DNA of 54,378 nt from Bacteroidota bacterium (GTDB lineage Bacteria > Bacteroidota > Bacteroidia > 2-12-FULL-35-15): positions 1-54,378 of the forward strand of contig SXIH01000029.1 in NCBI GenBank assembly GCA_005772895.1. Reading direction: 5' to 3'. How positions within the stretch are numbered: the stretch's first letter is position 1; every line of letters starts with the position of its first letter. A program made the translations under genes and the position numbers. A model generated the notes under the pieces. It was given only the letters and a program-made list of their open reading frames with translations. It made no database searches and was not told the origin of the DNA. Shown here in pieces: positions 44,815 through 53,418 of this stretch.

Positions 44815-45692
44815 TTATAGTGAAATTGATGGGTGGTTTAGGGAACCAAATGTTCCAGTACGCATTTGCAAGACATTTGTCTGTGAAGAATAATTTTGAG
44901 CTGAAGTTAGATGTTTCTTTGTTGAATAATGAAACATTGGGAGAAAAATTTACCATCAGAGACTTAGGTTTAAGTCATTTTAATATTAAACCGGTTTTTG
45001 CAAATGATTTGGAATTAGAAAGGTATAATAAAAGTAAGTTTTCTAAAATATTAGATTTGATTTATTTGAATTTACCTTTTAAGATAAATAGTTTATATAT
45101 ACGCGAACCGTCTTTTACTTTTTATAGGAAAGCTTTAGATGCACCTAAAGATTGTTGTTTGGACGGTTATTGGCAAAGTGAAAAATATTTTATTGATATC
45201 AGAAAACAGTTGCTGAGAGATTTTGCAATTACTTCTGAATTATCTCTGGAAACAAACCAGCTTGCAGATAAAATTAAGTCGGAACAGGCAGTTAGCATTC
45301 ACGTTAGAAGAGGGGATTATATTACGGTTAAAGAAAATCAGGATTTATATGCTGCTTGTAGTGAAAACTACTATATAGAGGCAATGAATAAGATTAAAGA
45401 AAATGATGCAGTTTTTTATGTTTTTTCAGATGAACCTGAATGGTTCAAGGAAAATATAAAATCTAATAAAAATGTTCATTATGTTACTCATAACACCGGA
45501 AAATACGCATACCAAGATTTGTATCTGATGAGTTTGTGTAAGCATAATATTATTGCAAACAGTTCTTTCAGTTGGTGGGGAGCGTGGTTAAATCAAAATC
45601 CCAATAAAATGGTAATTGCTCCGAAGCATTGGTTTAAAAATAATTACAGAGATACAAGAGATTTAATACCTCATTCGTGGATACAGTTATGA
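44811..45692 (+). CDS. GT11 alpha-1,2-fucosyltransferase
   Basis: 293 residues, the full length of the bacterial family. The diagnostic motifs are MIIVKLMGGLGNQMFQYAFARHL at the N-terminus, LDGYWQSEKYF, the donor-binding VSIHVRRGDYI, and ANSSFSWWGAWLN. Family members add fucose in alpha-1,2 linkage to galactose, forming H-antigen-like ends. It overlaps the next gene by four bases (ATGA). Confidence 0.92.
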   Translation: MIIVKLMGGLGNQMFQYAFARHLSVKNNFELKLDVSLLNNETLGEKFTIRDLGLSHFNIKPVFANDLELERYNKSKFSKILDLIYLNLPFKINSLYIREPSFTFYRKALDAPKDCCLDGYWQSEKYFIDIRKQLLRDFAITSELSLETNQLADKIKSEQAVSIHVRRGDYITVKENQDLYAACSENYYIEAMNKIKENDAVFYVFSDEPEWFKENIKSNKNVHYVTHNTGKYAYQDLYLMSLCKHNIIANSSFSWWGAWLNQNPNKMVIAPKHWFKNNYRDTRDLIPHSWIQL

Positions 45693-46720
45693 AGAGCCCT
45701 AAAGTAACCGTTTTGATGTCCGTTTATAACGGGGAGAAGTATTTGAAAGATGCTATTGACAGTATTTTGTCTCAAAGCTATAGTGATTTCGAATTTCTAA
45801 TTATTAACGATGGTTCAACTGATAGTTCTGAAAAAATTATTCTTTCTTATTCTGATAAAAGGGTAAGATTGGTTAACAATGAAAAAAATATTGGATTAGT
45901 TAATAGCTTAAACAAAGGATTGGAGATTTCCTCTGGCGAATATGTTGCCCGGATGGACTGTGATGATATTTGTCTTAATAACAGACTTTCTGTTCAAGTA
46001 AAATTTATGGATCAACATCCATCTGTTGGTGCAAGTGGAAGTTATTATAATCTGATGCTAAATGGGAAAAAGGCAATTGCTGATTTTCCTCTGAAAAGTG
46101 ATGAGATTAAATGTTTTATGATATTTAATTCTCCGATTGCTCATCCTTCTGTAATCATTAGAAAAAGTGTAATCAGTAAAAATAATTTGAAATACCGTTC
46201 CGAATATATTCATGCAGAAGATTATGATCTATGGTCACAACTGTCTGAAGTTTCTGATTTGGCGAATGTTTCAGATGTATTGTTGAATTATCGAGTACAT
46301 GAAAATCAGATTACTTCTAATGAAAAGCTAGTTTCTCAAAAGAACGAAAGTTTAACAGGAATCCGTAGCCGTCATTTAAAAATGATAAATATTGTTCCAT
46401 CTACTGAGGAAATGAAAATTCACCATTTAATTAGCGATGGTAGAAAGGCTTCTAGTACTCAAGAGCTGATGGATTCGGAAGTCTGGTTAAAAAAAATGCT
46501 TTTACAAATCAGAAATGATAAGAAGTTCGATTCAAACTCTTTTGATAAGATTGTTCTGGAAAGATGGTTGAGAATGTGTTTTAATTTTTATGGCGGTAAG
46601 AAAGGATTTCAATATTTTTTGAATTCTGAACTTTATCGTTTGATTGAATTATCTTTCGGGAAAAAGTTAGAATTTTTGGAAAATCTCTATCTGTCGTATA
46701 AAAGAAAAAAAATTAAATAG
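45689..46720 (+). CDS. family 2 glycosyltransferase
   Basis: 343 residues from ATG 45689, in an ATGA overlap with the fucosyltransferase stop; a GTG four codons earlier (45677) is possible but adds no conserved residue. PKVTVLMSVYNGEKYLKDAID, LIINDGSTDSSEKI, LVNSLNKGLEISSGEYVARMDCDDIC and AEDYDLWSQLSEVSDLANV are classical GT2 elements. Donor unknown. Confidence 0.88.
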   Translation: MKSPKVTVLMSVYNGEKYLKDAIDSILSQSYSDFEFLIINDGSTDSSEKIILSYSDKRVRLVNNEKNIGLVNSLNKGLEISSGEYVARMDCDDICLNNRLSVQVKFMDQHPSVGASGSYYNLMLNGKKAIADFPLKSDEIKCFMIFNSPIAHPSVIIRKSVISKNNLKYRSEYIHAEDYDLWSQLSEVSDLANVSDVLLNYRVHENQITSNEKLVSQKNESLTGIRSRHLKMINIVPSTEEMKIHHLISDGRKASSTQELMDSEVWLKKMLLQIRNDKKFDSNSFDKIVLERWLRMCFNFYGGKKGFQYFLNSELYRLIELSFGKKLEFLENLYLSYKRKKIK

Positions 46721-46753
46721 AAAATTAAGTTTTAAAAGAAGAGTGATTTTTTA

Positions 46754-47869
46754 ATGAAAAAGGTATTAATATTATCAGATATCAATTCAGCACATACGCA
46801 AAGGTGGGTAACTGCTTTAGCAGCTGAAGGTATTGAAGTTGGTATTTTCACCCTTTCATATCCTGTAAGTGAGTGGTATAAATTAATCCCCAATGTGAAA
46901 GTATTATTTGATGCTAAAAAGCAAGACTCAATTCAGCAAAAAGGATCTTTTTCGAAAATTAAATACATTAAGGTTGTTCCTCAACTAAAAAAAATTATCT
47001 CAAGTTTTAAACCTGATATTTTGCATGCTCATTATGCAACCAGCTATGGATTGATTGGCTCCTTGAGCAAATTTCATCCCTATATTATTTCAGCATGGGG
47101 AAGTGATGTGATGGACTTTCCAAACAAAAGTTATTTTCATAAAAAAATTCTTCAGTTTAATTTTAAAAGAGCTGATATGTTACTTGCTACAAGTAATGCA
47201 ATTGTAGAAGCGATAAAAGAAGTGAGCGAAGTGAAAACTCAAGTTATCCCATTTGGAATAGATACTAATATTTTTCAGCCTTTGAAGAAAGAAAAGGATG
47301 ATGCTAAAGATGAAATTGTAGTCGGGACAATAAAATCGCTTGAAACAATTTATGGAATTGATATTCTTATTCAGGCTTTTAAAATAGTAACAGAAAAGCA
47401 CAAGAATATTAAACTAAAACTGCTTTTGGTTGGTGGTGGAAGTAAGGAAGAGCGCTTAAAAGCACTTGTAAAGGAACTGAATTTAGAAAAAAATACACTC
47501 TTTGCAGGAAAAGTTGAATACAGCAAAATTGTTCAATATCATAATTGTATAGATATCTTTGTAAATGTTTCCAGAAATGAAAGTTTTGGTGTAGCAGTAC
47601 TGGAGTCTTCTGCATGTGAGAAACCGGTTATTGTTTCAAATGTTGGAGGATTGAAAGAGGTGGTATTGAATAACGTTACCGGATTTTTAACTGAGCCTGA
47701 AAATATACAAGATGTGGCAAACGCTATCGAAAAACTTGTGTTGAATAAAAATATTCGGGATGAAATGGGAGAGCACGGGCGAAAATTTGTAAAAGAAAAG
47801 TACGAATTTTCTAAAAATGTTGATGAAACAATTAGTTTGTACGAAAAATTAACAAATAAAATTATTTAA
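46754..47869 (+). CDS. family 4 glycosyltransferase
   Basis: 371 residues, GT-B fold. N-terminal SDINSAHTQRWVTALAAEGIEVGIFT, HAHYATSYGLIGSL, SAWGSDVMDFP, the linker QVIPFGIDTNIFQP, and the donor site NVSRNESFGVAVLESSACEKPVIVSNVGGLKEVV with the EX7E pair. Retaining enzyme. The 33-base gap before it is the largest in the cluster. Confidence 0.92.
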   Translation: MKKVLILSDINSAHTQRWVTALAAEGIEVGIFTLSYPVSEWYKLIPNVKVLFDAKKQDSIQQKGSFSKIKYIKVVPQLKKIISSFKPDILHAHYATSYGLIGSLSKFHPYIISAWGSDVMDFPNKSYFHKKILQFNFKRADMLLATSNAIVEAIKEVSEVKTQVIPFGIDTNIFQPLKKEKDDAKDEIVVGTIKSLETIYGIDILIQAFKIVTEKHKNIKLKLLLVGGGSKEERLKALVKELNLEKNTLFAGKVEYSKIVQYHNCIDIFVNVSRNESFGVAVLESSACEKPVIVSNVGGLKEVVLNNVTGFLTEPENIQDVANAIEKLVLNKNIRDEMGEHGRKFVKEKYEFSKNVDETISLYEKLTNKII

Positions 47870-47874
47870 CTAAA

Positions 47875-48411
47875 ATGTCTAATAGAATTGTAATTATTGG
47901 GGCTGGTGGACACGCAAAAGTATTATGCGATGCCATATTGTCCCAGAACGAGTATGTTATTAACGGTTTTGTAGATGTTACTTTGCCTGTTGGTACTACA
48001 GTTATCAATAATTATCAAGTTATTGCTCACGAAGACAATATTTCTGATCTGAGATCTCAAGTAGACTTTTTTATTGTTGGGGTAGGTAACAATATTGTAA
48101 GAAAAAAAATATTTAATTCTATTAAAGGAATTTTAAAACCTGCAACTATTATACACTCGAGTGCTGTAATTGGTTCTGACGTTTTAATTGGAGAAGGCAC
48201 TGTGATTTTGGCAAATGCTGTTATTAATGCATCATCAAGAATTGGTGAAAATGCCATTATTAATGCACGTTCAGTTGTTGACCACGATTGTATTATTGGG
48301 GATGAAGTTCATTTATCAATCGGAACAATGGTAGGTAGTCATTCGATTATTAATAATGGGTATTTAAGTAAAATAGGAGAAAGCATCAATGCTTTCTCAA
48401 AATTAGGATAG
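47875..48411 (+). CDS. PglD/NeuD-type sugar N- or O-acetyltransferase, C-terminally short
   Basis: 178 residues; the family is usually about 200-215. The N-terminal Rossmann-like part IVIIGAGGHAKVLCDAI and VDFFIVGVGN is followed by hexapeptide coils (STVIGSDVLIGEGTVILANAVINASSRIGENAIINARSVVDHDCIIG) with the catalytic His in VVDHDC. The last coils that normally follow (gIGAgavVtkdv type) are missing and the end reads SINAFSKLG. Its stop overlaps the GTG start of the next gene by one base. It may N-acetylate the product of the second aminotransferase (50669). Confidence 0.82.
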   Translation: MSNRIVIIGAGGHAKVLCDAILSQNEYVINGFVDVTLPVGTTVINNYQVIAHEDNISDLRSQVDFFIVGVGNNIVRKKIFNSIKGILKPATIIHSSAVIGSDVLIGEGTVILANAVINASSRIGENAIINARSVVDHDCIIGDEVHLSIGTMVGSHSIINNGYLSKIGESINAFSKLG

Positions 48412-49421
48412 TGAAATCAGTCTCAATAGTTATTCCTTGCAGAAATGAAGAAAAATATATCGGAAGATGTATTGATTCTATTTTGTTGCAAGACTATCCT
48501 CTTGAAAACATTTCAGTTTTTGTATGTGATGGAAAAAGCACTGACGAAACAATTGCAATTATTAAAGACTATTCTGCAAAGCATCGTAACATTAATTTAT
48601 TAATTAACGAAAAACGGACAACTCCATTTGCACTTAATCTAGGTATAAAAGCTTCTAATAGTGATATAGTTATTATTCTTGGAGCTCATTCCGAATTATA
48701 TCCCAATTATGTTTCTAGTTGCATTGAGGCATTTAATTTTGGTGACAACATAGGTTGCACCGGTGGAATAATTGAGAATGTGTATGAAAATGAAACTTCT
48801 GAAGTTATAGGAAAGGCAATGTCATCAGTTTTCGGTGTTGGAAATGCTCATTTCAGAACAGGTAATAAAGATGGTTTTGTTGACACGGTAGCTTTTGGTG
48901 CCTATAAAAGAGAAGTGTTTGATAAAGCCGGATTATTTGACGAAGAATTAATCCGAAATCAGGATGATGAATTTAACTTCAGATTATTGAGTAAAGGGTA
49001 TACAATTTATTTATTTAGAAAAATTCGGTCAAAGTATTTTGTGAGGGCTTCGTTTGAAAAACTTTTTAAGCAATATGAGCAATACGGATATTGGAAAGTA
49101 TATGTTAACAAAAAACATAATACAGTTACTACTGTTCGGCAAGTAATTCCATTACTCTTTGTATTGTTTTTGTTTTTTGGATTTTTACTTTCTTTCTTAC
49201 ATCCCTTTTTTATTTTATTGTATGCGTTCACAATGACTATGTATCTTGTAATGTCTAGTATTTTTGCTGTTACTATGGCCAGCGAATTAACGCATCCTAT
49301 CAAAATTGTATATTCATTTTTTGTATTGCATTTTTCTTATGGTTGGGGGTATTTAAAAGGTATAATTGACTTTTTTATATTAAATAAAAAAATAAAAGAT
49401 GAGGAGGTATTGACTCGTTAA
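48411..49421 (+). CDS. membrane-attached family 2 glycosyltransferase (ExoA-like)
   Basis: 336 residues from a GTG. SVSIVIPCRNEEKYIGRCIDSIL, VFVCDGKSTDETIAI, NEKRTTPFALNLGI, the LGAHSELYPNY segment in place of DxD, and GCTGGIIENV match the ExoA-like succinoglycan group. Two or three hydrophobic helices follow (about 240-265, 270-295). Works at the inner membrane, so it may add an early sugar to undecaprenol. Confidence 0.86.
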   Translation: MKSVSIVIPCRNEEKYIGRCIDSILLQDYPLENISVFVCDGKSTDETIAIIKDYSAKHRNINLLINEKRTTPFALNLGIKASNSDIVIILGAHSELYPNYVSSCIEAFNFGDNIGCTGGIIENVYENETSEVIGKAMSSVFGVGNAHFRTGNKDGFVDTVAFGAYKREVFDKAGLFDEELIRNQDDEFNFRLLSKGYTIYLFRKIRSKYFVRASFEKLFKQYEQYGYWKVYVNKKHNTVTTVRQVIPLLFVLFLFFGFLLSFLHPFFILLYAFTMTMYLVMSSIFAVTMASELTHPIKIVYSFFVLHFSYGWGYLKGIIDFFILNKKIKDEEVLTR

Positions 49422-49426
49422 GTAAA

Positions 49427-50656
49427 ATGAAGAGAAAAGAATTTCATATCAAAGCACATTATTTTCTTGCATTAGCTATTGCATTGACCTTACCTTTTGC
49501 CCGTTTTACTGCTGTTTTCATTTCTTTGCTTTTGTTAAATTGGTTGATAGAAGGTGATTTCAAGAGTAAATTTCAAAACATAGCCAAGAATAAATTGTCA
49601 TTCATATTCATTGCGTTTTTTTTAATGCATGCTATCGGTTTAATTTATACTGAAAATGTTGATTCAGGTTTGTTTGATCTGCAGGTTAAACTATCCTTAT
49701 TAGTTTTCCCAATTATTATAGTGAGTCGGCCATATACTGTTTTACAGGTAAGAAATATTTTTGTTTTATTTATTATTGGCGGAATTTTATGTTCCTTGTT
49801 TTTGTTGTCAAGAGCAGTATATACTTATTTTGCTTTTGAAGAGAATAACTTTTTTTATCAGGCATTTTCTTTTCTTGTCCATCCAAGTTATTTATCAATG
49901 TATTTCAATTTGTGCATAGTATGGTTAATGCTAAAGATTTTCCAAAAACCGCGTGATGTTAATCGTTTTACATTAATCGTTTCAATTTTAATTATACTTT
50001 TCTTTTCTTTTATTATAGTTCTGCTTTCTTCAAAAATGGGATTGATCATTTTGTTTGCTCTTTATCTGGGCTTTACAATTTATTTGGTTGTAAGCAGAAG
50101 AAAATATCTTTTGGGTTTTGCAGGTCTCTTATTAATTGTGGCAGCAGTTTTTGCCTTATTTCGCTTTGTTCCGGAAGCAACCAGTCGTTTAAACAGTATT
50201 GTGACAGCAATGTCAAGTACAACAAATAATCAAGCCGACTCTGAGAGTACTGCAGTCCGTTTATTAATTTGGAGTGCTTCAAATCAGGTAGTTTCAGAAA
50301 ATTTAATTCTGGGAGCAGGAACAGGAGATGCAAAAGATGTACTTATGGCAGAGTATGCCAAACGTGGAATGACAGGAGCTTTGGAACGTAAGCTGAACGC
50401 TCACAACGAGTATTATCAGGTATTTGTGAGTATTGGCTTAATGGGTTTTATCCTTTTAATAGCGTCCTTATTTTTACCATTGTACAAGGCTTTTACTTCC
50501 TCAAATGCGATTTATATCTTATTTTTGCTCCTGGTTATAATAAATTTTATTCCTGAATCAATGTTAGAAACACAGGCAGGAGTTATCTTTTATGCTTTTT
50601 TTAATTCTTTATTATGTTTTACAACATCCGACAATACAAAGCTTACTAATAATTAA
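49427..50656 (+). CDS. O-antigen ligase / polymerase family membrane protein
   Basis: 409 residues with about eleven membrane helices. The large periplasmic loop near residues 255-340 contains SESTAVRLLIWSASNQVV, LGAGTGDAKDVL and the AHNEYYQVFVSIGLMG motif of the Wzy_C/WaaL family. Because a complete ABC exporter is present and no Wzx flippase is, a ligase role (joining finished glycan to lipid A-core) is more likely than a polymerase; this is inference. Confidence 0.88.
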   Translation: MKRKEFHIKAHYFLALAIALTLPFARFTAVFISLLLLNWLIEGDFKSKFQNIAKNKLSFIFIAFFLMHAIGLIYTENVDSGLFDLQVKLSLLVFPIIIVSRPYTVLQVRNIFVLFIIGGILCSLFLLSRAVYTYFAFEENNFFYQAFSFLVHPSYLSMYFNLCIVWLMLKIFQKPRDVNRFTLIVSILIILFFSFIIVLLSSKMGLIILFALYLGFTIYLVVSRRKYLLGFAGLLLIVAAVFALFRFVPEATSRLNSIVTAMSSTTNNQADSESTAVRLLIWSASNQVVSENLILGAGTGDAKDVLMAEYAKRGMTGALERKLNAHNEYYQVFVSIGLMGFILLIASLFLPLYKAFTSSNAIYILFLLLVIINFIPESMLETQAGVIFYAFFNSLLCFTTSDNTKLTNN

Positions 50657-50668
50657 TTTTTTAATAAT

Positions 50669-51877
50669 ATGATTCCATTTTCACCACCGCACATCGATCA
50701 AAAAGTTGTTGATGAAGTAACTAAAGTTTTATTATCAGGTTGGATCACAACCGGACCAAGAACAAAATTATTTGAAAAAGAACTTACAAAATATTGTGGA
50801 AATAAAGCTACTTTATGTTTGAACAGTGCTACTGCCGGATTAGAAATAATATTGAGATGGTACGGTGTTCAGGAAGGTGATGAAGTAATACTACCCGCAT
50901 ATACTTATACAGCAACAGCAAATGTTGTTATGCATTGTGGTGCAAAACCGGTTTTTGTTGATGTGAATGCTCACGATTTTAATATTTCAGTTGCTAATAT
51001 CGAAAAAGCAATTACTTCGAGAACAAAAGTAATTATGCCGGTTGATTTTGGTGGACAAGTTTGTGACTATGATGAAATAAATGCTCTTGTAGTAAAATAT
51101 AAAGACAAATTTTCAGCTAATTCCGAAGAGCAAAAAATGCTTGGAAGAATTTTGATTCTTTCCGATTCTGCACATTCTTTTGGCGCAATTTATAAAGGGA
51201 AAAAAGCAGGCTCTTTAACGGATATTTCTGTTTTTTCTTTTCATGCTGTAAAAAATCTTACTACTGCAGAAGGTGGAGGAGTGGCTTTAAATTTGCCTGC
51301 ACCATTTGATAACGAAGCTGTATATAAATATTTGTGTGTAAAAACATTGCACGGACAAGATAAAGATGCTTTGGCAAAAACTCAAAAAGGAAATTGGCGT
51401 TACGATATTGTAGAAGCCGGATACAAATGCAATATGCCTGATATTATGGCTGCAATTGGTTTGGTAGAGTTGGAGCGCTATGACAGCGAAACATCTAAAG
51501 GCAGAGAACATATTTTTAAGCAATATGATTCGGCTTTTTCCAAATACGATTGGGCACAGTTGCCTGAGTATAAAACAAAAGACAAAACTTCTTGTTACCA
51601 TTTATATGCTTTAAGAATAAAAGGTGTTTCAGAAGAGCAACGGGATGCAATCATTAAAGAAATTTTTGATCATGATGTTTCTGTAAATGTCCATTTTATT
51701 CCTGTTCCGATGATGAGCTTTTATAAAAAGCAGGGTTACGATATCAAAAATTATCCGGTAACATTTGATAATTATTCCAGAGAAATTTCGCTTCCTGTTT
51801 ATCTCGATTTGGATGACAGCAAGGTAAAACGGGTAATAGATGCTGTTGTGGCTTCAGTTCAAAAAGTAATTGCTTAA
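50669..51877 (+). CDS. DegT/DnrJ/EryC1-type sugar aminotransferase
   Basis: 402 residues. IPFSPPHIDQKVVDEVTKVLLSGWITTGPRTKLFEKEL, TLCLNSATAGLEIILRWYG, VILPAYTYTATANV, LSDSAHSFGA, the PLP lysine K195 in FSFHAVKNLTTAEGGGVAL and YDIVEAGYKCNMPDIMAAIGLVELER. This type makes 4-amino sugars, as in UDP-4-amino-4,6-dideoxy-GlcNAc (PglE-like) or L-Ara4N. With a PglD-type acetyltransferase and a PglC-type transferase near it, a bacillosamine-like sugar is a fair guess, but the 4,6-dehydratase PglF is not in the window. Confidence 0.9.
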   Translation: MIPFSPPHIDQKVVDEVTKVLLSGWITTGPRTKLFEKELTKYCGNKATLCLNSATAGLEIILRWYGVQEGDEVILPAYTYTATANVVMHCGAKPVFVDVNAHDFNISVANIEKAITSRTKVIMPVDFGGQVCDYDEINALVVKYKDKFSANSEEQKMLGRILILSDSAHSFGAIYKGKKAGSLTDISVFSFHAVKNLTTAEGGGVALNLPAPFDNEAVYKYLCVKTLHGQDKDALAKTQKGNWRYDIVEAGYKCNMPDIMAAIGLVELERYDSETSKGREHIFKQYDSAFSKYDWAQLPEYKTKDKTSCYHLYALRIKGVSEEQRDAIIKEIFDHDVSVNVHFIPVPMMSFYKKQGYDIKNYPVTFDNYSREISLPVYLDLDDSKVKRVIDAVVASVQKVIA

Positions 51878-51878
51878 A

Positions 51879-52469
51879 ATGGGAAAGCGCCTCTTTGATA
51901 TATTCTTTTCATTGATTGGCCTGATTCTTCTTTTTATTCCATTTTTATTTATTGCTATTCTCATTTCAATTGATTCTTCAGGAGGCATTTTCTACAAACA
52001 AAAAAGAGTAGGGAAGGATGGGGTTGATTTTGATCTATTGAAATTCCGTTCAATGGCAACAGGTTCTGATAGATCAGGATTACTTACTGTTGGTGGCAAT
52101 GACAGCAGAATTACAAAGATTGGCTATACGCTCCGGAAATATAAAATTGATGAATTACCTCAGCTGATAAATGTTCTGTCAGGAGAGATGAGTTTGGTAG
52201 GTCCACGACCGGAAGTCAGAAAGTATGTAGACTTATATAATTCTGAGCAGAAAACGGTATTGTCTGTAAAACCCGGAATTACTGATTATGCAAGTATTGA
52301 GTATAGTAATGAGAACGAACTTTTGGGAAAAGCAGAAAAGCCTGAAGAAGTTTATATAAATGAAATTATGCCTGCAAAGTTAAAGCTCAATCTGAAATAC
52401 ATTGCAGAGCAAGGAATTAGTACCGATTTGAAAATTATCTTTAAAACGATTGGGAAGATAATCCGTTAA
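51879..52469 (+). CDS. phosphoglycosyl transferase (PglC-like sugar transferase)
   Basis: 197 residues from ATG 51879; a TTG at 51870 overlaps the previous stop and is less likely. Monotopic membrane enzyme that joins the first phospho-sugar to undecaprenyl phosphate. One re-entrant helix (about 10-30), GIFYKQKRVGKDG, FDLLKFRSMATGSD, LRKYKIDELPQLINVLSGEMSLVGPRPEVRKYVDLY, and KPGITDYASIEY. Last gene of the cluster; one base after the aminotransferase and directly against the stop of the convergent gene. Confidence 0.93.
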   Translation: MGKRLFDIFFSLIGLILLFIPFLFIAILISIDSSGGIFYKQKRVGKDGVDFDLLKFRSMATGSDRSGLLTVGGNDSRITKIGYTLRKYKIDELPQLINVLSGEMSLVGPRPEVRKYVDLYNSEQKTVLSVKPGITDYASIEYSNENELLGKAEKPEEVYINEIMPAKLKLNLKYIAEQGISTDLKIIFKTIGKIIR

Positions 52470-53342
52470 TTACCCCAAAGAATTCAAAAGTCCTTTCAAC
52501 TCTTCGCTTTTATCAGGATAACCTAGCTTTTCGTAGGAAGAAATTAAATTTCGCAACAAGCGTTTGATAATTTCAAGATTAGAACATGGCTCGTAGAAAA
52601 TTGCCAATGGCTCTAATTTTAATTGTTTCAAAAATGCATCAATCTCTTTTTGTCCGAACACAGCGCCTTTACTAAAAGGGTTGATGTAGAAAAATACGTT
52701 GCTGCCTTCATTGCCTTCTGTAGATGGAACTCCCATGTGTTCGATATCCACATAACATAAAATAAAATGTTCAGGAAGATTCACTCCGTAAATAGGAATG
52801 TCCAGATTTTGTGCAATGATGGTGTAAATTATAGAAAGCAAAAGTGGATTTCCTTTTTTACTTTCTAATACATTGTTGATATAGGAGTTTTGCGGAGCGT
52901 GATAATTAGTAGTGTTTCCGCTGAAGTTATGAACATCAAATAAAATATGGTTGATGATCTTTACTTTTTCAAGAGCAGTTAAGTTTTCATTTAATTCTAA
53001 CCAAACATCCTGCTTTATCTGATCAATTTGTTTTTTAATTTTTGCTGTATCGATATCGGGATATTGATATCTGGCAATTAATAAAGCACCTTCCAATAAA
53101 TTTTGCTGTTCGGGATGCGACCATTCTTTAAGTGCATCTTTAATAAGATCGAATTGAATCTGGTGAATAATGTTTTCAATCCGGTTTTGAATTAAAGTAT
53201 CGAAGGAATGTTCCCAGGCATCTTCTAAAACAGGAATTACTTCCTCTCCAAGAGATAAAAACTTCATACTAACTTCTTTGAATACCATCTCATCGGGGTC
53301 ATCCAATAAGCTAATAAGTGCGAAGACTTCTTGTTTGTTCAT
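52470..53342 (-). CDS. SirB1-like transglutaminase-core protein
   Basis: 290 residues from ATG 53342. The open frame reaches a GTG at 53363, but that lies in the predicted -7 box, so the ATG is chosen. Helical repeats (residues ~1-90) are followed by a SirB1/Transglut_core2 region: LNENLTALEKVKIINHILFDVHNFSGNTTNYHAPQNSYINNVLESKKGNPLLLSIIYTIIAQ and LDIPIYGVNLPEHFILCYV. The catalytic Cys expected after GNP is replaced (NPLLLS), so it may not be an active protease. Its stop touches the stop of the polysaccharide cluster with no gap. Confidence 0.85.
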   Translation of the reverse strand: MNKQEVFALISLLDDPDEMVFKEVSMKFLSLGEEVIPVLEDAWEHSFDTLIQNRIENIIHQIQFDLIKDALKEWSHPEQQNLLEGALLIARYQYPDIDTAKIKKQIDQIKQDVWLELNENLTALEKVKIINHILFDVHNFSGNTTNYHAPQNSYINNVLESKKGNPLLLSIIYTIIAQNLDIPIYGVNLPEHFILCYVDIEHMGVPSTEGNEGSNVFFYINPFSKGAVFGQKEIDAFLKQLKLEPLAIFYEPCSNLEIIKRLLRNLISSYEKLGYPDKSEELKGLLNSLG

Positions 53343-53362
53343 ACCTTGGTTAACTATTTCCA

Positions 53363-53370
53363 CAAAAGTA
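53363..53370 (-). promoter_or_regulatory. putative -7 box of the SirB1-like gene
   Basis: On minus TACTTTTG, exact TAnnTTTG. A transcript from it would start about seven bases on, so the GTG at 53363 would not be in the message; this supports the ATG at 53342. Confidence 0.45.
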
Positions 53371-53418
53371 GACTGCGGATTTAAGGTATTTGTTGCTACA
53401 GCTAAGAAGATTTCAACG

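Noticed and set aside
47875-48411. Frameshift as cause of the short PglD-like protein
   Set aside because: Neither of the other two frames after 48340 gives the missing hexapeptide coils, and the stop fits the next gene's start.
51287-51601. Minus-strand ORF of 104 codons inside the aminotransferase at 50669
   Set aside because: Antisense to a clear PLP enzyme, no ribosome binding site and no family pattern.
31160-52469. Recently acquired island with integrase or insertion sequences
   Set aside because: No transposase, integrase or flanking direct repeat found. Gene content of such clusters varies by transfer, but this sequence alone does not show a recent event.
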